Shown here piece by piece: positions 14,032 to 22,983 of a stretch of 26,557 nt of DNA. The translations under genes and the position numbers were made by a program. Source of the DNA: Minisyncoccota bacterium. Lineage in GTDB: Bacteria; Patescibacteriota; Minisyncoccia; Phycocordibacterales; CAIJYI01. Each line of letters starts with the position of its first letter. Positions within the stretch are counted from its first letter, which is position 1. Location of the stretch: assembly GCA_023229825.1 (NCBI GenBank), contig JALNYN010000019.1:1-26557 (forward strand), in the 5' to 3' direction. The notes under the pieces are model-generated. The model did not search any database. It worked only from the letters and a program-made list of their open reading frames with translations, and was not told the DNA's origin.

Positions 14032-15717
14032 ATGAAAAAAACAATTTCAATTTCACTTGCGGGGTCTCCTTTTATAATAGAGGAAGATGCCTATCAATCG
14101 CTCGATCGATATCTTTCCGGTATCAGATCTCACTTTGAGGATAATCCGGATCAGATCGAAGTGGTTAAAGATATTGAAGCGCGCATAGCCGAACAATTTA
14201 TAGAGAGCGGCAAGAATATTATTTCGGAAACTGAAGTAAATGCGGTCATGGCGGCCATGGGCGGCGTGGAAGATTTCGAAGATATAAAATCGAAACGCCA
14301 AGAAGGAACGCGGAGCGAGGAAGATCGAACGCCGCAAAAGGTAAAACGTCTGTATCGAAACCCCGATGACAAAGTCGTCGCGGGCGTAGCATCCGGAATT
14401 GCCGCATACTTCGGTATTGATGTCGTTTGGGTGCGCATCGCTTTCATCGTTTTCACGATCTTCGACGGGATCGGCATATTGATCTACCTGATCCTTTGGC
14501 TTGCCATACCCGAAGCAAAAACCGTTTCGCAACGAATGGAAATGACGGGGACTCCGGTTACTATTGAAACCATTACGGAAAGAGTGAAAGAACGGGTCGA
14601 AGAAGTAAAGAGAGATAAAGGACTGAAAGACCGAATATTTTCCGGTCCGTTTTCCGTTTTGAAAAAGATCGTTTCATTTATTTTTACCAAACTTATTCCG
14701 TTTCTCGGAACAGTGATCGGAATTGTCATTTTGCTTATTTCAACGATATCTCTTTTTGCCCTCACGGTTGTTTTTATCCTGATGGTCATCCCCGCCGGGC
14801 AAGCGTACTTTGACTTCCCGATAAGCGAAGTGCTTTCACCTTTTGCGATCGCCGTGACATCCGTCTCTCTGTACGCGTCCCTCGCGATCCCCGTACTGTT
14901 TCTTATATTTTTTGCGAACATACTGATACGAAAGCGCTGGAGCGTGAGCATGCCGGCGATGTTCGCACTGCTCGGCTTTTGGTTCATCGCTCTTGTAGTG
15001 AGTACGGTATCGGGATTAGTGTACGGCGCAGAATTCATTTCATATACAAAAACAAATCCCGCATTTCAAGAAAAAACCAAGATCATTGAAATAACCGCCC
15101 CGTTCTCCGCGATCTCAGCTAAGAACGGCGTTCATGTCGTGTATACGCAAGGAACCACGACATCGGTAACGCTCACCGCCCCGGAAAGATATATCAATAA
15201 TACTTCCGTCGTCTCGCAAAACGGCGTTCTCTCCATCAAACCGATAGACAAGCCGGAAAAATTCATATGTATTTTTTGCGGCATGATCACGCCCACGGTG
15301 ACCGTAACCTCACCGTCAGTGCTCGCCTTTAGCGGAGAAAATGGCGTTCGATTCGAAGGAACGTCCGCGGAGTCGGAAGCGATGTCGATATTCCTGACGA
15401 ATGCATCGCGCGGAAGTTTTGAAACAACAGCGGAGAAACTTTCGGTGAAGATCGGCAATGGCAGTTTTCTGGAACTTTCCGGTGCATCGACCGAAGCGAC
15501 GCTGTCCGCGGAAAACGCATCGGCGATCGACGCAAAAAAATTCACCGCGGACGATGCCGGCGTGAGCGTAAGGAACGGCAGCAAAACAGATATCGGAGAA
15601 ACGAAAACCCTCGAAGCTGCGGCCAATAACGGATCATCCATTTATTATGCAGGAACTCCGGTTCTGACAAAGGACGCACAAAATGGATCATCGATCGAAA
15701 ACGCTGTTCGCGAATAA
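14032..15717 (+). CDS. PspC-domain membrane protein with C-terminal DUF2807 domain
   Basis: A 561-residue protein. Residues 1-95 form a helical N-terminal region (EVVKDIEARIAEQF, then VNAVMAAMGGVEDF) like the HAAS/sensor regions next to PadR genes. Residues 104-163 are a PspC domain (KRLYRNPDDKVVAGVASG, ending LAIPEA). Four further membrane helices lie between about 220 and 330, and residues about 350-550 form a DUF2807 (GIN) beta-helix (ITAPFSAISAKNGVHVVY, repeated NGS and NGV turns). PadR-PspC pairs in other bacteria are linked to envelope stress sensing; here the extracytoplasmic domain may be the sensor. Co-transcribed with padR. Confidence 0.92.
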   Translation: MKKTISISLAGSPFIIEEDAYQSLDRYLSGIRSHFEDNPDQIEVVKDIEARIAEQFIESGKNIISETEVNAVMAAMGGVEDFEDIKSKRQEGTRSEEDRTPQKVKRLYRNPDDKVVAGVASGIAAYFGIDVVWVRIAFIVFTIFDGIGILIYLILWLAIPEAKTVSQRMEMTGTPVTIETITERVKERVEEVKRDKGLKDRIFSGPFSVLKKIVSFIFTKLIPFLGTVIGIVILLISTISLFALTVVFILMVIPAGQAYFDFPISEVLSPFAIAVTSVSLYASLAIPVLFLIFFANILIRKRWSVSMPAMFALLGFWFIALVVSTVSGLVYGAEFISYTKTNPAFQEKTKIIEITAPFSAISAKNGVHVVYTQGTTTSVTLTAPERYINNTSVVSQNGVLSIKPIDKPEKFICIFCGMITPTVTVTSPSVLAFSGENGVRFEGTSAESEAMSIFLTNASRGSFETTAEKLSVKIGNGSFLELSGASTEATLSAENASAIDAKKFTADDAGVSVRNGSKTDIGETKTLEAAANNGSSIYYAGTPVLTKDAQNGSSIENAVRE

Positions 15718-15741
15718 ATAAAAGATATTAATATTGAATGA

Positions 15742-16170
15742 TCAGATCGGCAGATCGATCACTCGAAGCTGCCGTACCACGACCACATCGCTTTTTGTGA
15801 TGCCTTTTACCTCCGCTCGTTTTCCACTGAAAGCGCTTCCCCAGTCTATGTTCATCGCCATACAAGGCATTTTACCGAAACCTCCGATGCAAACGCTTTT
15901 TTCATCGATCTTAAGTTCTTTGAAGAGAGCGGGAGCGCCCGGTTGTTCATACACGAGATACATTACTCCGGTTTTTTGTCCGGGATTATTGATCGTAATA
16001 TATCCCGTCTTTGTAAAATCCAACGGAACGGTCATATCAACAACGGGACTTTTGTAGGAAGGTCTTCCTGACGGACCTTTGCCGTTCTTAAAAAATAAAA
16101 TAAATGCGCCGAGAAGAAGCGCCGCAAAAAGGATCGACAAAAAAATGAGAGCTCGTTTGGAAAACATCAT
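15742..16170 (-). CDS. small anchored envelope protein, unknown function
   Basis: A 142-residue protein with one N-terminal helix (about 7-28) and a single soluble domain predicted outside the cell. Recognisable segments are YITINNPGQKTGVMYLVYEQPGAP and KIDEKSVCIGG, with a possible disulphide between the Cys of KSVCIGG and that of MPCMAM. I recall similar short proteins in other CPR genomes but no function. TACAAT lies 6 bases before the first ATG (an ATGATG pair). Convergent with the PspC gene; it follows the 16214 gene after 43 bases on the same strand. Confidence 0.75.
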   Translation of the reverse strand: MMFSKRALIFLSILFAALLLGAFILFFKNGKGPSGRPSYKSPVVDMTVPLDFTKTGYITINNPGQKTGVMYLVYEQPGAPALFKELKIDEKSVCIGGFGKMPCMAMNIDWGSAFSGKRAEVKGITKSDVVVVRQLRVIDLPI

Positions 16171-16213
16171 TACCTTATTGTAACAACTCCGCTAAAAAAA
16201 TCCAGCGGATGTT

Positions 16214-17137
16214 CTACGATCTTGGAATGATCTTGAACGAACGGATCAATGGTTCGAAATCTCGCCGGAGATCGGAATCCTCATCCAAAAACATACCCGT
16301 TATGACGTACGCACGATCGTTATCCGCGATCACCGCGTTTTCAGAAGCATAAAGTCCGTCCGTAAAATATCGGATCGCCTTTGCCCCGCTTATCGTCGTT
16401 CTCGAAATTTCACCGCGTCTGAGATTGGTATTGCTGTACATGATATTCTCCTCCGCCCATGCTTCCGGCGGCAGTTGTTTCGAGTTTTTAAAAACCGATA
16501 TGGTGATCGTTGCAGGACCCTCTCCTCCGACCGGTATGTTGCTTTCGTTTAGTTTGTCTTCGGTTCGCAACAATATGATGGTTTGTATCAGGTCCTTCTC
16601 CCCCTCTATCGGCATTCTTTCCTCTAAAACATAACCTTCCGGTCCGGACGGGTAAGAAAATTCGAGTCCGAGCTTATCGCTCTTGAATGCGGCCTGCACT
16701 CTATTTCTCTTCTCTTTTTGTATGATAAATTTTCCGCTTTCCGCAACGATCGGATCAGTAACAGGGATCGAAGCATAGCTCGCAACTTCAAGAATGTACT
16801 CCCCGTTCGGATACATATCGGAAACGACCCATTCTTTAGACCCGGTATTTGCGAGTTCGATAAAAACGATCGGATCGAACTCCTGTCCTTCCGTTTGGAG
16901 AGGCGGGGGCGGGACGCGCTTTATGCTTACCGATATTTTATTTTCAGAGGGAATGCCTTTCGATACCCATCGTATGGTCTGTACGGACCCGCTTTTTATC
17001 ACATCGCCCGTCTTCGGAGACAAGACCTCAATCGAGGGCGCGCTTTTTTTGCTGTTAAGATAATATAACGATGCGGCGATCGCCATGAGCGCCACTAACA
17101 CGATAATAATATAACTCTTTATGCTTTTCGCCGTCAT
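16214..17137 (-). CDS. anchored surface protein with a Kre9/KNH-like Ig domain
   Basis: A 307-residue protein. A signal anchor (8-27) is followed by residues about 34-135, an Ig-like domain of the Ser-Thr-rich Kre9/KNH type: IEVLSPKTGDVIKSGSVQ, TIRW, KEWVVSDMYPNGEYILEV and a closing SGKFIIQK. The second half (147-307) is another globular domain that starts AFKSDKLGLEFSYP and ends DFEPLIRSFKIIP. Its layout resembles the C-terminal half of the MliC-domain protein at 10399 and, weakly, PsbP-like folds. Presumably extracellular and structural or binding in function. No ribosome site or clear promoter is visible. Confidence 0.75.
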   Translation of the reverse strand: MTAKSIKSYIIIVLVALMAIAASLYYLNSKKSAPSIEVLSPKTGDVIKSGSVQTIRWVSKGIPSENKISVSIKRVPPPPLQTEGQEFDPIVFIELANTGSKEWVVSDMYPNGEYILEVASYASIPVTDPIVAESGKFIIQKEKRNRVQAAFKSDKLGLEFSYPSGPEGYVLEERMPIEGEKDLIQTIILLRTEDKLNESNIPVGGEGPATITISVFKNSKQLPPEAWAEENIMYSNTNLRRGEISRTTISGAKAIRYFTDGLYASENAVIADNDRAYVITGMFLDEDSDLRRDFEPLIRSFKIIPRS

Positions 17138-17211
17138 AAATATTTTGTTCTAGCGGATATACATCCATTATATCAATGTTCATGATAGTTTAACAAAATG
17201 AAAATAAAGTT

Positions 17212-17373
17212 ATGAATATGAAAAAACAAGATCCCATCGACAAAAAAAGATTGTTGCGCGAGTCGGATCATTTGACCAGACCGCCGAGGCTGGAGGGAAA
17301 GGTGAAGAATGCCATGATGAATCCGGTCAAGAAGAAGAAAAAACACCCGCTGTCGGGCGGGTCAAAAAAATGA
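17212..17373 (+). CDS. tiny basic protein, 53 residues
   Basis: A short open frame beginning MNMKKQDPIDKKRLL and ending KKKKKHPLSGGSKK, very rich in Lys and Arg, with no recognised family. Its TGA overlaps the ATG of the next small gene by 4 bases (ATGA), a classic translational-coupling arrangement, which is the main reason to accept it. No Shine-Dalgarno or clear promoter is present. Confidence 0.5.
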   Translation: MNMKKQDPIDKKRLLRESDHLTRPPRLEGKVKNAMMNPVKKKKKHPLSGGSKK

Positions 17374-17507
17374 TCAAAAAACGCAAAGACGGATATTATG
17401 TTCTCTCCGAGAAAACCGAAAAAAATTTAGGGGGACCTTATAAAACCCGAGAGGAAGCGGTTAAACGCCTTCGGCAGGTTGAGTTTTTCAAGCATCGGGG
17501 AAAATAA
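17370..17507 (+). CDS. tiny conserved basic protein, 45 residues
   Basis: Starts MIKKRKDGYYVLSEKTEK and continues NLGGPYKTREEAVKRLRQVE, ending FFKHRGK. I recognise this pattern (a short beta hairpin with a KTGK-like turn, then a basic helix with RLRQVEFFKH) as a small conserved family common in CPR bacteria and some phages. No function is known to me, and nucleic-acid binding is a guess from its charge. It overlaps the preceding small gene by ATGA. Confidence 0.75.
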   Translation: MIKKRKDGYYVLSEKTEKNLGGPYKTREEAVKRLRQVEFFKHRGK

Positions 17508-17565
17508 AAATTATCGCGTCGCGTTTTTCATGGCGTATTCATACGATATAAGTATCTAACCGCGT

Positions 17566-18003
17566 ATGAACGCCACACGCATTATAAAACGAGACCATGA
17601 GGCCGCGAGAGAGCTTTTTAATAAGTTCAAAACGATCGGAGAGGATAAGCGCGCAGACGTGGAAATTAAGATACTGGACGCGCTCTCGTATCACGAACAA
17701 ATGGAAGATATATACTTCTACCCCGCATTGAAAGAAAAGCTCGGCGGCTCGGACGAACTCATGGAAACAGAGATCGCTCAAAAGAATCTGGCTTCAAAGA
17801 TCCTTGCCGCCCGCGTATTCCTCGGCGATAAAAAAGAGCGCATTACCGAGATCATGGAATCTCTTCTTGAGCATGCGGAAAAAGAAGAAAAAGAAATTTT
17901 GTCGCGCGCCGAGAAATTATTTACGGCCATCGAGCTTGAAAATCTCGGCAAGCTTATGGAACCCGAATCAGCAGTAGAAAACGCCGGAATAGGAGGTAAT
18001 TAG
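17566..18003 (+). CDS. hemerythrin-like (HHE) cation-binding protein
   Basis: A 145-residue all-helical protein. Candidate iron ligands sit in HHE order: His11 (KRDHEAA), His43 and Glu47 (YHEQMED), His103 and Glu107 (LEHAEKEEKE). The aromatic IYFYP after the second site is typical. HHE proteins bind a non-haem di-iron centre and take part in O2, NO or iron handling; some ligands of classical hemerythrins are not obvious here. A TATAAG lies 13 bases before the ATG with TTTTCA 16 bases further upstream. It lies 100 bases before ku on the same strand and may relate to oxidative damage, but that link is only positional. Confidence 0.88.
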   Translation: MNATRIIKRDHEAARELFNKFKTIGEDKRADVEIKILDALSYHEQMEDIYFYPALKEKLGGSDELMETEIAQKNLASKILAARVFLGDKKERITEIMESLLEHAEKEEKEILSRAEKLFTAIELENLGKLMEPESAVENAGIGGN

Positions 18004-18103
18004 ACGATCTTCACTAGAAAGAAAAACGAAAAGCGCTGTCCTGGTACATCGCCCCTAGCATTTAATGACATCGCATTTTAACAAATTAGCTTCACATAAT
18101 CTT

Positions 18104-18886
18104 ATGAAATCAATATGGACGGGAGCCCTGTCGTTCGGTCTGATAAATATTCCGGTAAGACTCTACAGCGCGACGCGCGATCGCGCGCTGAGTTTTAAGC
18201 TGTTTGATAAAAAAGCCAATTGTCCGGTGTCTTATGTTCGCGTCTGCAGAGAGGATGGCAAGGAGATCCCCTATGAAAACATCGTTAAAGGATATGAATA
18301 TGAAAAGGGAGAATACGTGCTCCTCCAAAATGAGGACTTTAAAAGCGCGCTTCCGGAAAAGACAGACCAGATCGAAGTGGTGCAATTCTCGGACGAGCAG
18401 GAGATCGACCCGAAATATTATGAAAAGTCCTACTACATCGAACCTGAAAAAAAATCTGCAAAGGCTTACATTCTTCTTCGCGACGCATTGCTGAAAGCAA
18501 AAAAGGTCGGTATCGCAAAATTCGTCATGAGAGACAAGCAGCACATGGCAGCCGTTAAGCCGAATAAAGATTTTCTCATGCTGACGCAATTGCGCTACGA
18601 AGACGAGATCTTGGAAGAAGCCGATCTTGACATCAGCGTACCGGAAAAGAAAAAAGCTCACAGCGAGGAAGAGCTCGAGATCGCGCTGGCTCTGATAAAA
18701 AAATTGCAGAAAAAATTTGAGCCGGGCAAATTTCATGATGCCTATGCCGAAAGCCTGCTCAAAGTCATCGAAGCGAAAGCGAAAGGCAAAAGAATAAAGA
18801 AATCGGTCAAATCTCCTTACTCGGAAAAAACAGAAATGAAAGACTTGATGAAATTGCTGAAAAAAAGTTTGAACAAGAAGCCGTAA
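18104..18886 (+). CDS. ku: Ku, DNA end-binding protein of bacterial NHEJ
   Basis: A 260-residue protein beginning at the conserved Ku N-terminus MKSIWTGALSFGLINIPVRLY. An in-frame ATG at 18065 would add 13 residues not seen in the family, so 18104 is chosen. The core beta-barrel bridge region is present (KANCPVSYVRVCREDG, then IPYENIVKGYEYEKGEYVLL, and YYEKSYYIEPEK), and the tail is lysine-rich. Bacterial Ku forms a homodimeric ring on double-strand break ends and recruits LigD. The ligD start codon follows the stop by 13 bases, so they form one operon. A CATAAT sits only 3 bases before the ATG, so the promoter is uncertain. Confidence 0.96.
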   Translation: MKSIWTGALSFGLINIPVRLYSATRDRALSFKLFDKKANCPVSYVRVCREDGKEIPYENIVKGYEYEKGEYVLLQNEDFKSALPEKTDQIEVVQFSDEQEIDPKYYEKSYYIEPEKKSAKAYILLRDALLKAKKVGIAKFVMRDKQHMAAVKPNKDFLMLTQLRYEDEILEEADLDISVPEKKKAHSEEELEIALALIKKLQKKFEPGKFHDAYAESLLKVIEAKAKGKRIKKSVKSPYSEKTEMKDLMKLLKKSLNKKP

Positions 18887-18899
18887 CGGATCGCGCATC

Positions 18900-21356
18900 A
18901 TGGCCTTAAAAAAATACAACAAAAAAAGAGATTTTACCGCAACCACTGAACCCAAAGGAATCACAAAGAAAGGCAGGGTCAAGACGTTGAAATTTGTGGT
19001 ACAAAAGCACGACGCTTCGCATCTGCATTATGATCTGCGCCTTGAAATGGACGGAGCCATGAAGAGTTTTGCTGTTCCCAAAGGACCTTCGCTTGATCCT
19101 TCGGTCAAACGGCTCGCCATGCAAGTCGAAGATCACCCCATTTCCTACAATACCTTTGAGGGAACGATCCCCAAGGGACAGTATGGCGGAGGATCAGTGA
19201 TCGTCTGGGATAATGGCACGTATGCTTCCGTTAAGACCGACGACGCAAAAAAAGCCGAGAAGGAATTTTTAACCGGATTAAAAAAAGGATCTCTCCACTT
19301 CAAACTGAACGGACAAAAATTACAAGGCATATTTACTTTAGTCAGATTGAAAGGCAAGGAAAAAGAATGGCTGCTGATCAAAAAAGACGATCAATATGCG
19401 GCGAAGGAGGATGTGCTTTCCGACAACCGTTCCGTGTTGTCGGAACGAAAACTGATAGGAAAAGAAGAAACGAAAACAAAAAGCAAAGCGAAGCCGATAA
19501 AACTTCAAAGAGTAAAACCGATGCTGGCGGCTTTGGCGGACAAACCTTTCAGCAACCCTGATTGGATATTTGAAATAAAGTGGGACGGATATCGGGCGAT
19601 GGCAAATATTCAAAACGGCAAAGTCGATCTCTATTCAAGAAATTTCAATACGTTCAACGGCAGATTCCCAAAGATCGCCGACAAACTTGCCGCGGTCAGC
19701 GAGTCCGTCATTTTGGACGGAGAAATAGTCGGCTACGATAAAAAAGGCAATGTCAGCTTTCAGGAGCTTCAAAATGCCGAGAGTGCGGAGCGGATAGAAT
19801 ATCTCATATTCGATATTATCGATCTGGAAGGAAATGACCTGACTTCCCTTTCGCTTTTGGAAAGAAAACAAATACTGAAAGAATTTCTCAAAAACTATCC
19901 CGAACTCAAAGAAAGCGAGTATGTCGAAGAACAAGGAGAAAAATTTTTCAATCTCGCCGTCGACAAGGATCTTGAGGGAATAATGGCGAAAAAGAAAGAC
20001 AGCCCGTATATACCAAACCGGCGTACGACCTACTGGCTTAAGATCAAAAACCATAACACCGAAGAAGCGGTGATCGCCGGATTCACCGAGCCGAGAGGTT
20101 CGCGGAAATATTTCGGCGCGCTCGTCTTGGGTGTTTACAAAGATAAAAAATTACTTTTTGCCGGGCACACCGGTACGGGCTTTGATGAGAGTACGTTAAA
20201 AAGTTTGTACGGCAAAATGAAACCGCTTATCGCTGACTCCTCCCCTTTTAAAACTAAAGTTCCCGTCAATTCTCCCATAACGTGGATCCGCCCGAAATTG
20301 ATCGCGCAAATAAAATTCGCGGAGTGGACCAGCGAAGGGATCATACGGCAAGCCGTTTTCTTGGGATTGAGAGAAGATAAGGATACCAAGGAAGTCGTGG
20401 CGGAAGCTCCGGTCGCGAGCGAAAAAGTCGTCAAAAAAACCGGGCAGAAAGACAAGGGAGATCCTGATCTTACATTGACGAATTTGGACAAGATCTATTT
20501 TCCAAAATTACAATTAGCGAAAAAAGATGTCATCGGCTATTATCAAAAAATTTCACGATATATTCTGCCGTATCTGAAAGATCGTCCGGAGTCACTCAAC
20601 CGCCATCCGAACGGCGTATCAAAACCTTCCTTTTTTCAAAAGAATTTTACGGTGGAAACCCCTCCCTTTGTGACGCTCGAAAAGATCCATTCAGAATCTA
20701 ACGAAGAAGATGTGAATTATCTGGTATGCCAAAATAAAGACACGCTTTTATATATGAGCAATCTCGGGTGCATCGAGATCAATCCATGGAATTCGCGCAT
20801 CGGAAAACTGAATTTCCCGGATTATATGATATTCGATCTTGATCCGAAAAACAGTTCCTGGAAAGATCTCGTTACGGTTGCCCTGACCTTAAAAAAGATC
20901 TTGGATGATATCGGACTCGACTCATATATAAAAACTTCGGGAAAATCGGGACTGCATGTCTATATTCCCCTCGGAGCGCAGTACGATTTTGAAACCGTGC
21001 GGAATTTTTGCGAGATGATCAGCAAAGTGGTCCACGAAGAACTTCCCGACATCACCAGCTTGGAACGCGATCCCAAGAAAAGAAGGAAAAAAATATATCT
21101 CGATTATCTGCAGAACAGAAAAGGGCAAACCACCGCCTCGGTCTATTCGCTGCGACCCACCCCGGACGCTACCGTTTCAACTCCTCTTGAGTGGAAGGAG
21201 CTGACGCCAAAACTCGATCCCAAAAAATTCAATATCAAAACCGTTTCCGAGAGGATCAAAAAGATCGGCGATATATGGAAGCCGGTATTGACAGATTCCG
21301 CAGATCTTGAAAAGGCGCTAAAAAATCTCGAAAAAAAGTTCATCGATCGCTCTTAG
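18900..21356 (+). CDS. ligD: LigD, multifunctional NHEJ ligase (PE-LIG-POL)
   Basis: An 818-residue protein with all three LigD domains in the Pseudomonas order. The 3'-phosphoesterase (about 25-165) has the full active-site set: His37, His43, Asp45, Arg47, His79, Tyr83. The ATP-dependent ligase (about 205-490) has the nucleotidyl lysine Lys227 in EIKWDGYR, DGEIVGYD, EGIMAKKKDSPY and the OB-fold stretch AEWTSEG. The polymerase/primase (about 525-800) has catalytic Asp646 and Asp648 (FDLDPK), TSGKSGLH, and Asp735 (YLDY). It processes, fills and seals breaks held by Ku. No part appears missing. Convergent with the DUF4173 gene, with 6 bases between the stop codons. Confidence 0.97.
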   Translation: MALKKYNKKRDFTATTEPKGITKKGRVKTLKFVVQKHDASHLHYDLRLEMDGAMKSFAVPKGPSLDPSVKRLAMQVEDHPISYNTFEGTIPKGQYGGGSVIVWDNGTYASVKTDDAKKAEKEFLTGLKKGSLHFKLNGQKLQGIFTLVRLKGKEKEWLLIKKDDQYAAKEDVLSDNRSVLSERKLIGKEETKTKSKAKPIKLQRVKPMLAALADKPFSNPDWIFEIKWDGYRAMANIQNGKVDLYSRNFNTFNGRFPKIADKLAAVSESVILDGEIVGYDKKGNVSFQELQNAESAERIEYLIFDIIDLEGNDLTSLSLLERKQILKEFLKNYPELKESEYVEEQGEKFFNLAVDKDLEGIMAKKKDSPYIPNRRTTYWLKIKNHNTEEAVIAGFTEPRGSRKYFGALVLGVYKDKKLLFAGHTGTGFDESTLKSLYGKMKPLIADSSPFKTKVPVNSPITWIRPKLIAQIKFAEWTSEGIIRQAVFLGLREDKDTKEVVAEAPVASEKVVKKTGQKDKGDPDLTLTNLDKIYFPKLQLAKKDVIGYYQKISRYILPYLKDRPESLNRHPNGVSKPSFFQKNFTVETPPFVTLEKIHSESNEEDVNYLVCQNKDTLLYMSNLGCIEINPWNSRIGKLNFPDYMIFDLDPKNSSWKDLVTVALTLKKILDDIGLDSYIKTSGKSGLHVYIPLGAQYDFETVRNFCEMISKVVHEELPDITSLERDPKKRRKKIYLDYLQNRKGQTTASVYSLRPTPDATVSTPLEWKELTPKLDPKKFNIKTVSERIKKIGDIWKPVLTDSADLEKALKNLEKKFIDRS

Positions 21357-21362
21357 AAAAGA

Positions 21363-22901
21363 CTATCGCATTCTGTCGGGGGTCGGTTCCGTCCAAGACT
21401 TATTTTCTTCGAGCTGCGCTCGGACCGGAGCCAGCAGTTTCTCCGCTTTTGAATAGTTCAAACGATTTGATTGCCACGTATTATTAGAAGTTTCCTGACA
21501 TGCTTCACCCTTGCAGAAATTGCGCCTTTCGTGTTCTCCCCAATAAAGTCCGCGCGCAAAACTTCTGCTGACATCCTCTTTCGGGTCATTGAGCAGATGG
21601 AACGTATGCGGAAGCGCATCATCGGAAAGCGACCCGAGATATTGCGCATCGATCAGACCGGTGGATCGATAGCGTTCAAGATTTTGCTTGGCAATGAATA
21701 CGTCGGGGTTTATGGCATTCATCATGAAAAGAAAAATAACTGCCGAGCAAAAAGTTTGAAAAGCGAGTTCGGACGGCTTTCCGTTTTTCCAGATATGAAA
21801 AGCGAGCAAGGAGAGCATGATGCCGAGCCATACCATGAATGCGTGGCTGAACAAGCGAATGACGGTAAATCCGTAAGCGTTCTCATACAGAGAAAGACGC
21901 GTAAAAGCGGAGACAAGAATGACGATCACCAAAAAAACAAGAGTTCCGCAGAGTATCTTAAACGATCGGAGATGACCTCCATCCTTTTGGACGACCTGCC
22001 TTTCCGCAAAGCCGATGATAAAGAACGAAAGAAGCGCCACTATCACGAGCTGAAAAAATCCCTCTCGAGCATATTCAGAATAGGTTAACCCTTCCGCGAT
22101 AATATGCGATGCTCCGCCGAAAAGATACGAGATCTGCAGAATGATAAACGCGGTAAAAAGCGCGTTGATCGAAACCAGTAAGATCGTCGTCTCGAGCCCC
22201 CCAAGATGGCGGACATTTTCTTCGGAGGACGCAGGGCTCGTGTGAGATCGGACAAACATGAAGGCAAAAGCGCCGACAAAAAAAGCTGAAATAAAAGCTG
22301 CCAGAAATGTTCGATTGATCAGGCCCTGATCGATCTCGACTGAAAAAATATTTGAAAGAAGTTTTGCGAAACCGGCATCGGCAGAGGAAAACAGCCAGGC
22401 AAAAATAAGGAGCGCAACGATCGCCATGAAACTGCCCCGGACGATCTCTCTTGTTTTTGCCGTATCTCCGGGCAGCTTTTTCAAAGCAACGATCTCCGAA
22501 AAAGTTTCAAAAAATGGTCCGATGAAGGAAAACGGGAGGGTCGGCACCTTTATATAGTCAAAAGGCGAAAACATCCTCAGGGAACCGCCGGCGAACAATT
22601 TTACCCCTGTGAGCAGCAAGAAAACGCTCCCAAGAACATTCAGAACGGTCAAAAGCTCGCTTGAACGAACAAATACCATGGAAGCAAAAAACATCCCGGC
22701 CGCAACGATCGCGTACTGTTCAAGACCGATCTTTCGAGAAAAACTGCGCGCCAGCCACAGCCCCGCCAGAGCGACCGCAGCCATAAACAGCGAATAATTG
22801 AGCCCTATTTCCTGATTATAGAATAAGATAACGAATAGGAGGCCCAAAATAAGCGAAACGGCGCCGATCAAGTACAGCCTCATGCGATTTAATGTATTCA
22901 T
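21363..22901 (-). CDS. DUF4173-like polytopic membrane protein
   Basis: A 512-residue integral membrane protein with about ten to twelve helices and a C-terminal soluble part of about 110 residues. The signature SYLFGGASHII...GLTYSEYAREGFFQLV matches DUF4173/DUF4153-type proteins. The C-terminal region (DVSRSFARGLYWGEHERRNF, Cys-containing FCKGEACQE) is outside the usual domain. The role is unknown; in other bacteria such genes often neighbour sensors. The start at 22901 (MNTLNRMRLYL) fits a membrane protein N-terminus better than the upstream in-frame ATG at 22925, but both remain possible. Base use matches its neighbours, unlike the more AT-rich array that follows. Confidence 0.85.
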   Translation of the reverse strand: MNTLNRMRLYLIGAVSLILGLLFVILFYNQEIGLNYSLFMAAVALAGLWLARSFSRKIGLEQYAIVAAGMFFASMVFVRSSELLTVLNVLGSVFLLLTGVKLFAGGSLRMFSPFDYIKVPTLPFSFIGPFFETFSEIVALKKLPGDTAKTREIVRGSFMAIVALLIFAWLFSSADAGFAKLLSNIFSVEIDQGLINRTFLAAFISAFFVGAFAFMFVRSHTSPASSEENVRHLGGLETTILLVSINALFTAFIILQISYLFGGASHIIAEGLTYSEYAREGFFQLVIVALLSFFIIGFAERQVVQKDGGHLRSFKILCGTLVFLVIVILVSAFTRLSLYENAYGFTVIRLFSHAFMVWLGIMLSLLAFHIWKNGKPSELAFQTFCSAVIFLFMMNAINPDVFIAKQNLERYRSTGLIDAQYLGSLSDDALPHTFHLLNDPKEDVSRSFARGLYWGEHERRNFCKGEACQETSNNTWQSNRLNYSKAEKLLAPVRAQLEENKSWTEPTPDRMR

Positions 22902-22963
22902 GTTACCATAGATAACCTCACACATGATGATTTGGTTACAGGCATTACCTCTTCAAGGAATTC

Positions 22964-22974
22964 GGGACAGTCAC
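22964..22974 (+). repeat. REP-like motif 1 at the distal end of the array
   Basis: GGGACAGTCAC, within AATTCGGGACAGTCACGTTT. This resembles the arms of REP sequences associated with Y1/RAYT transposases (recollection). It lies 9 bases beyond the stop of the last array gene. Confidence 0.45.
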
Positions 22975-22983
22975 GTTTAATTT

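Noticed and set aside
17340..17370. Hairpin CCCGCTGTCGGGCGGG with a T run on the minus strand, resembling a terminator
   Set aside because: No minus-strand gene runs into it, and it lies inside the supported small plus-strand gene.
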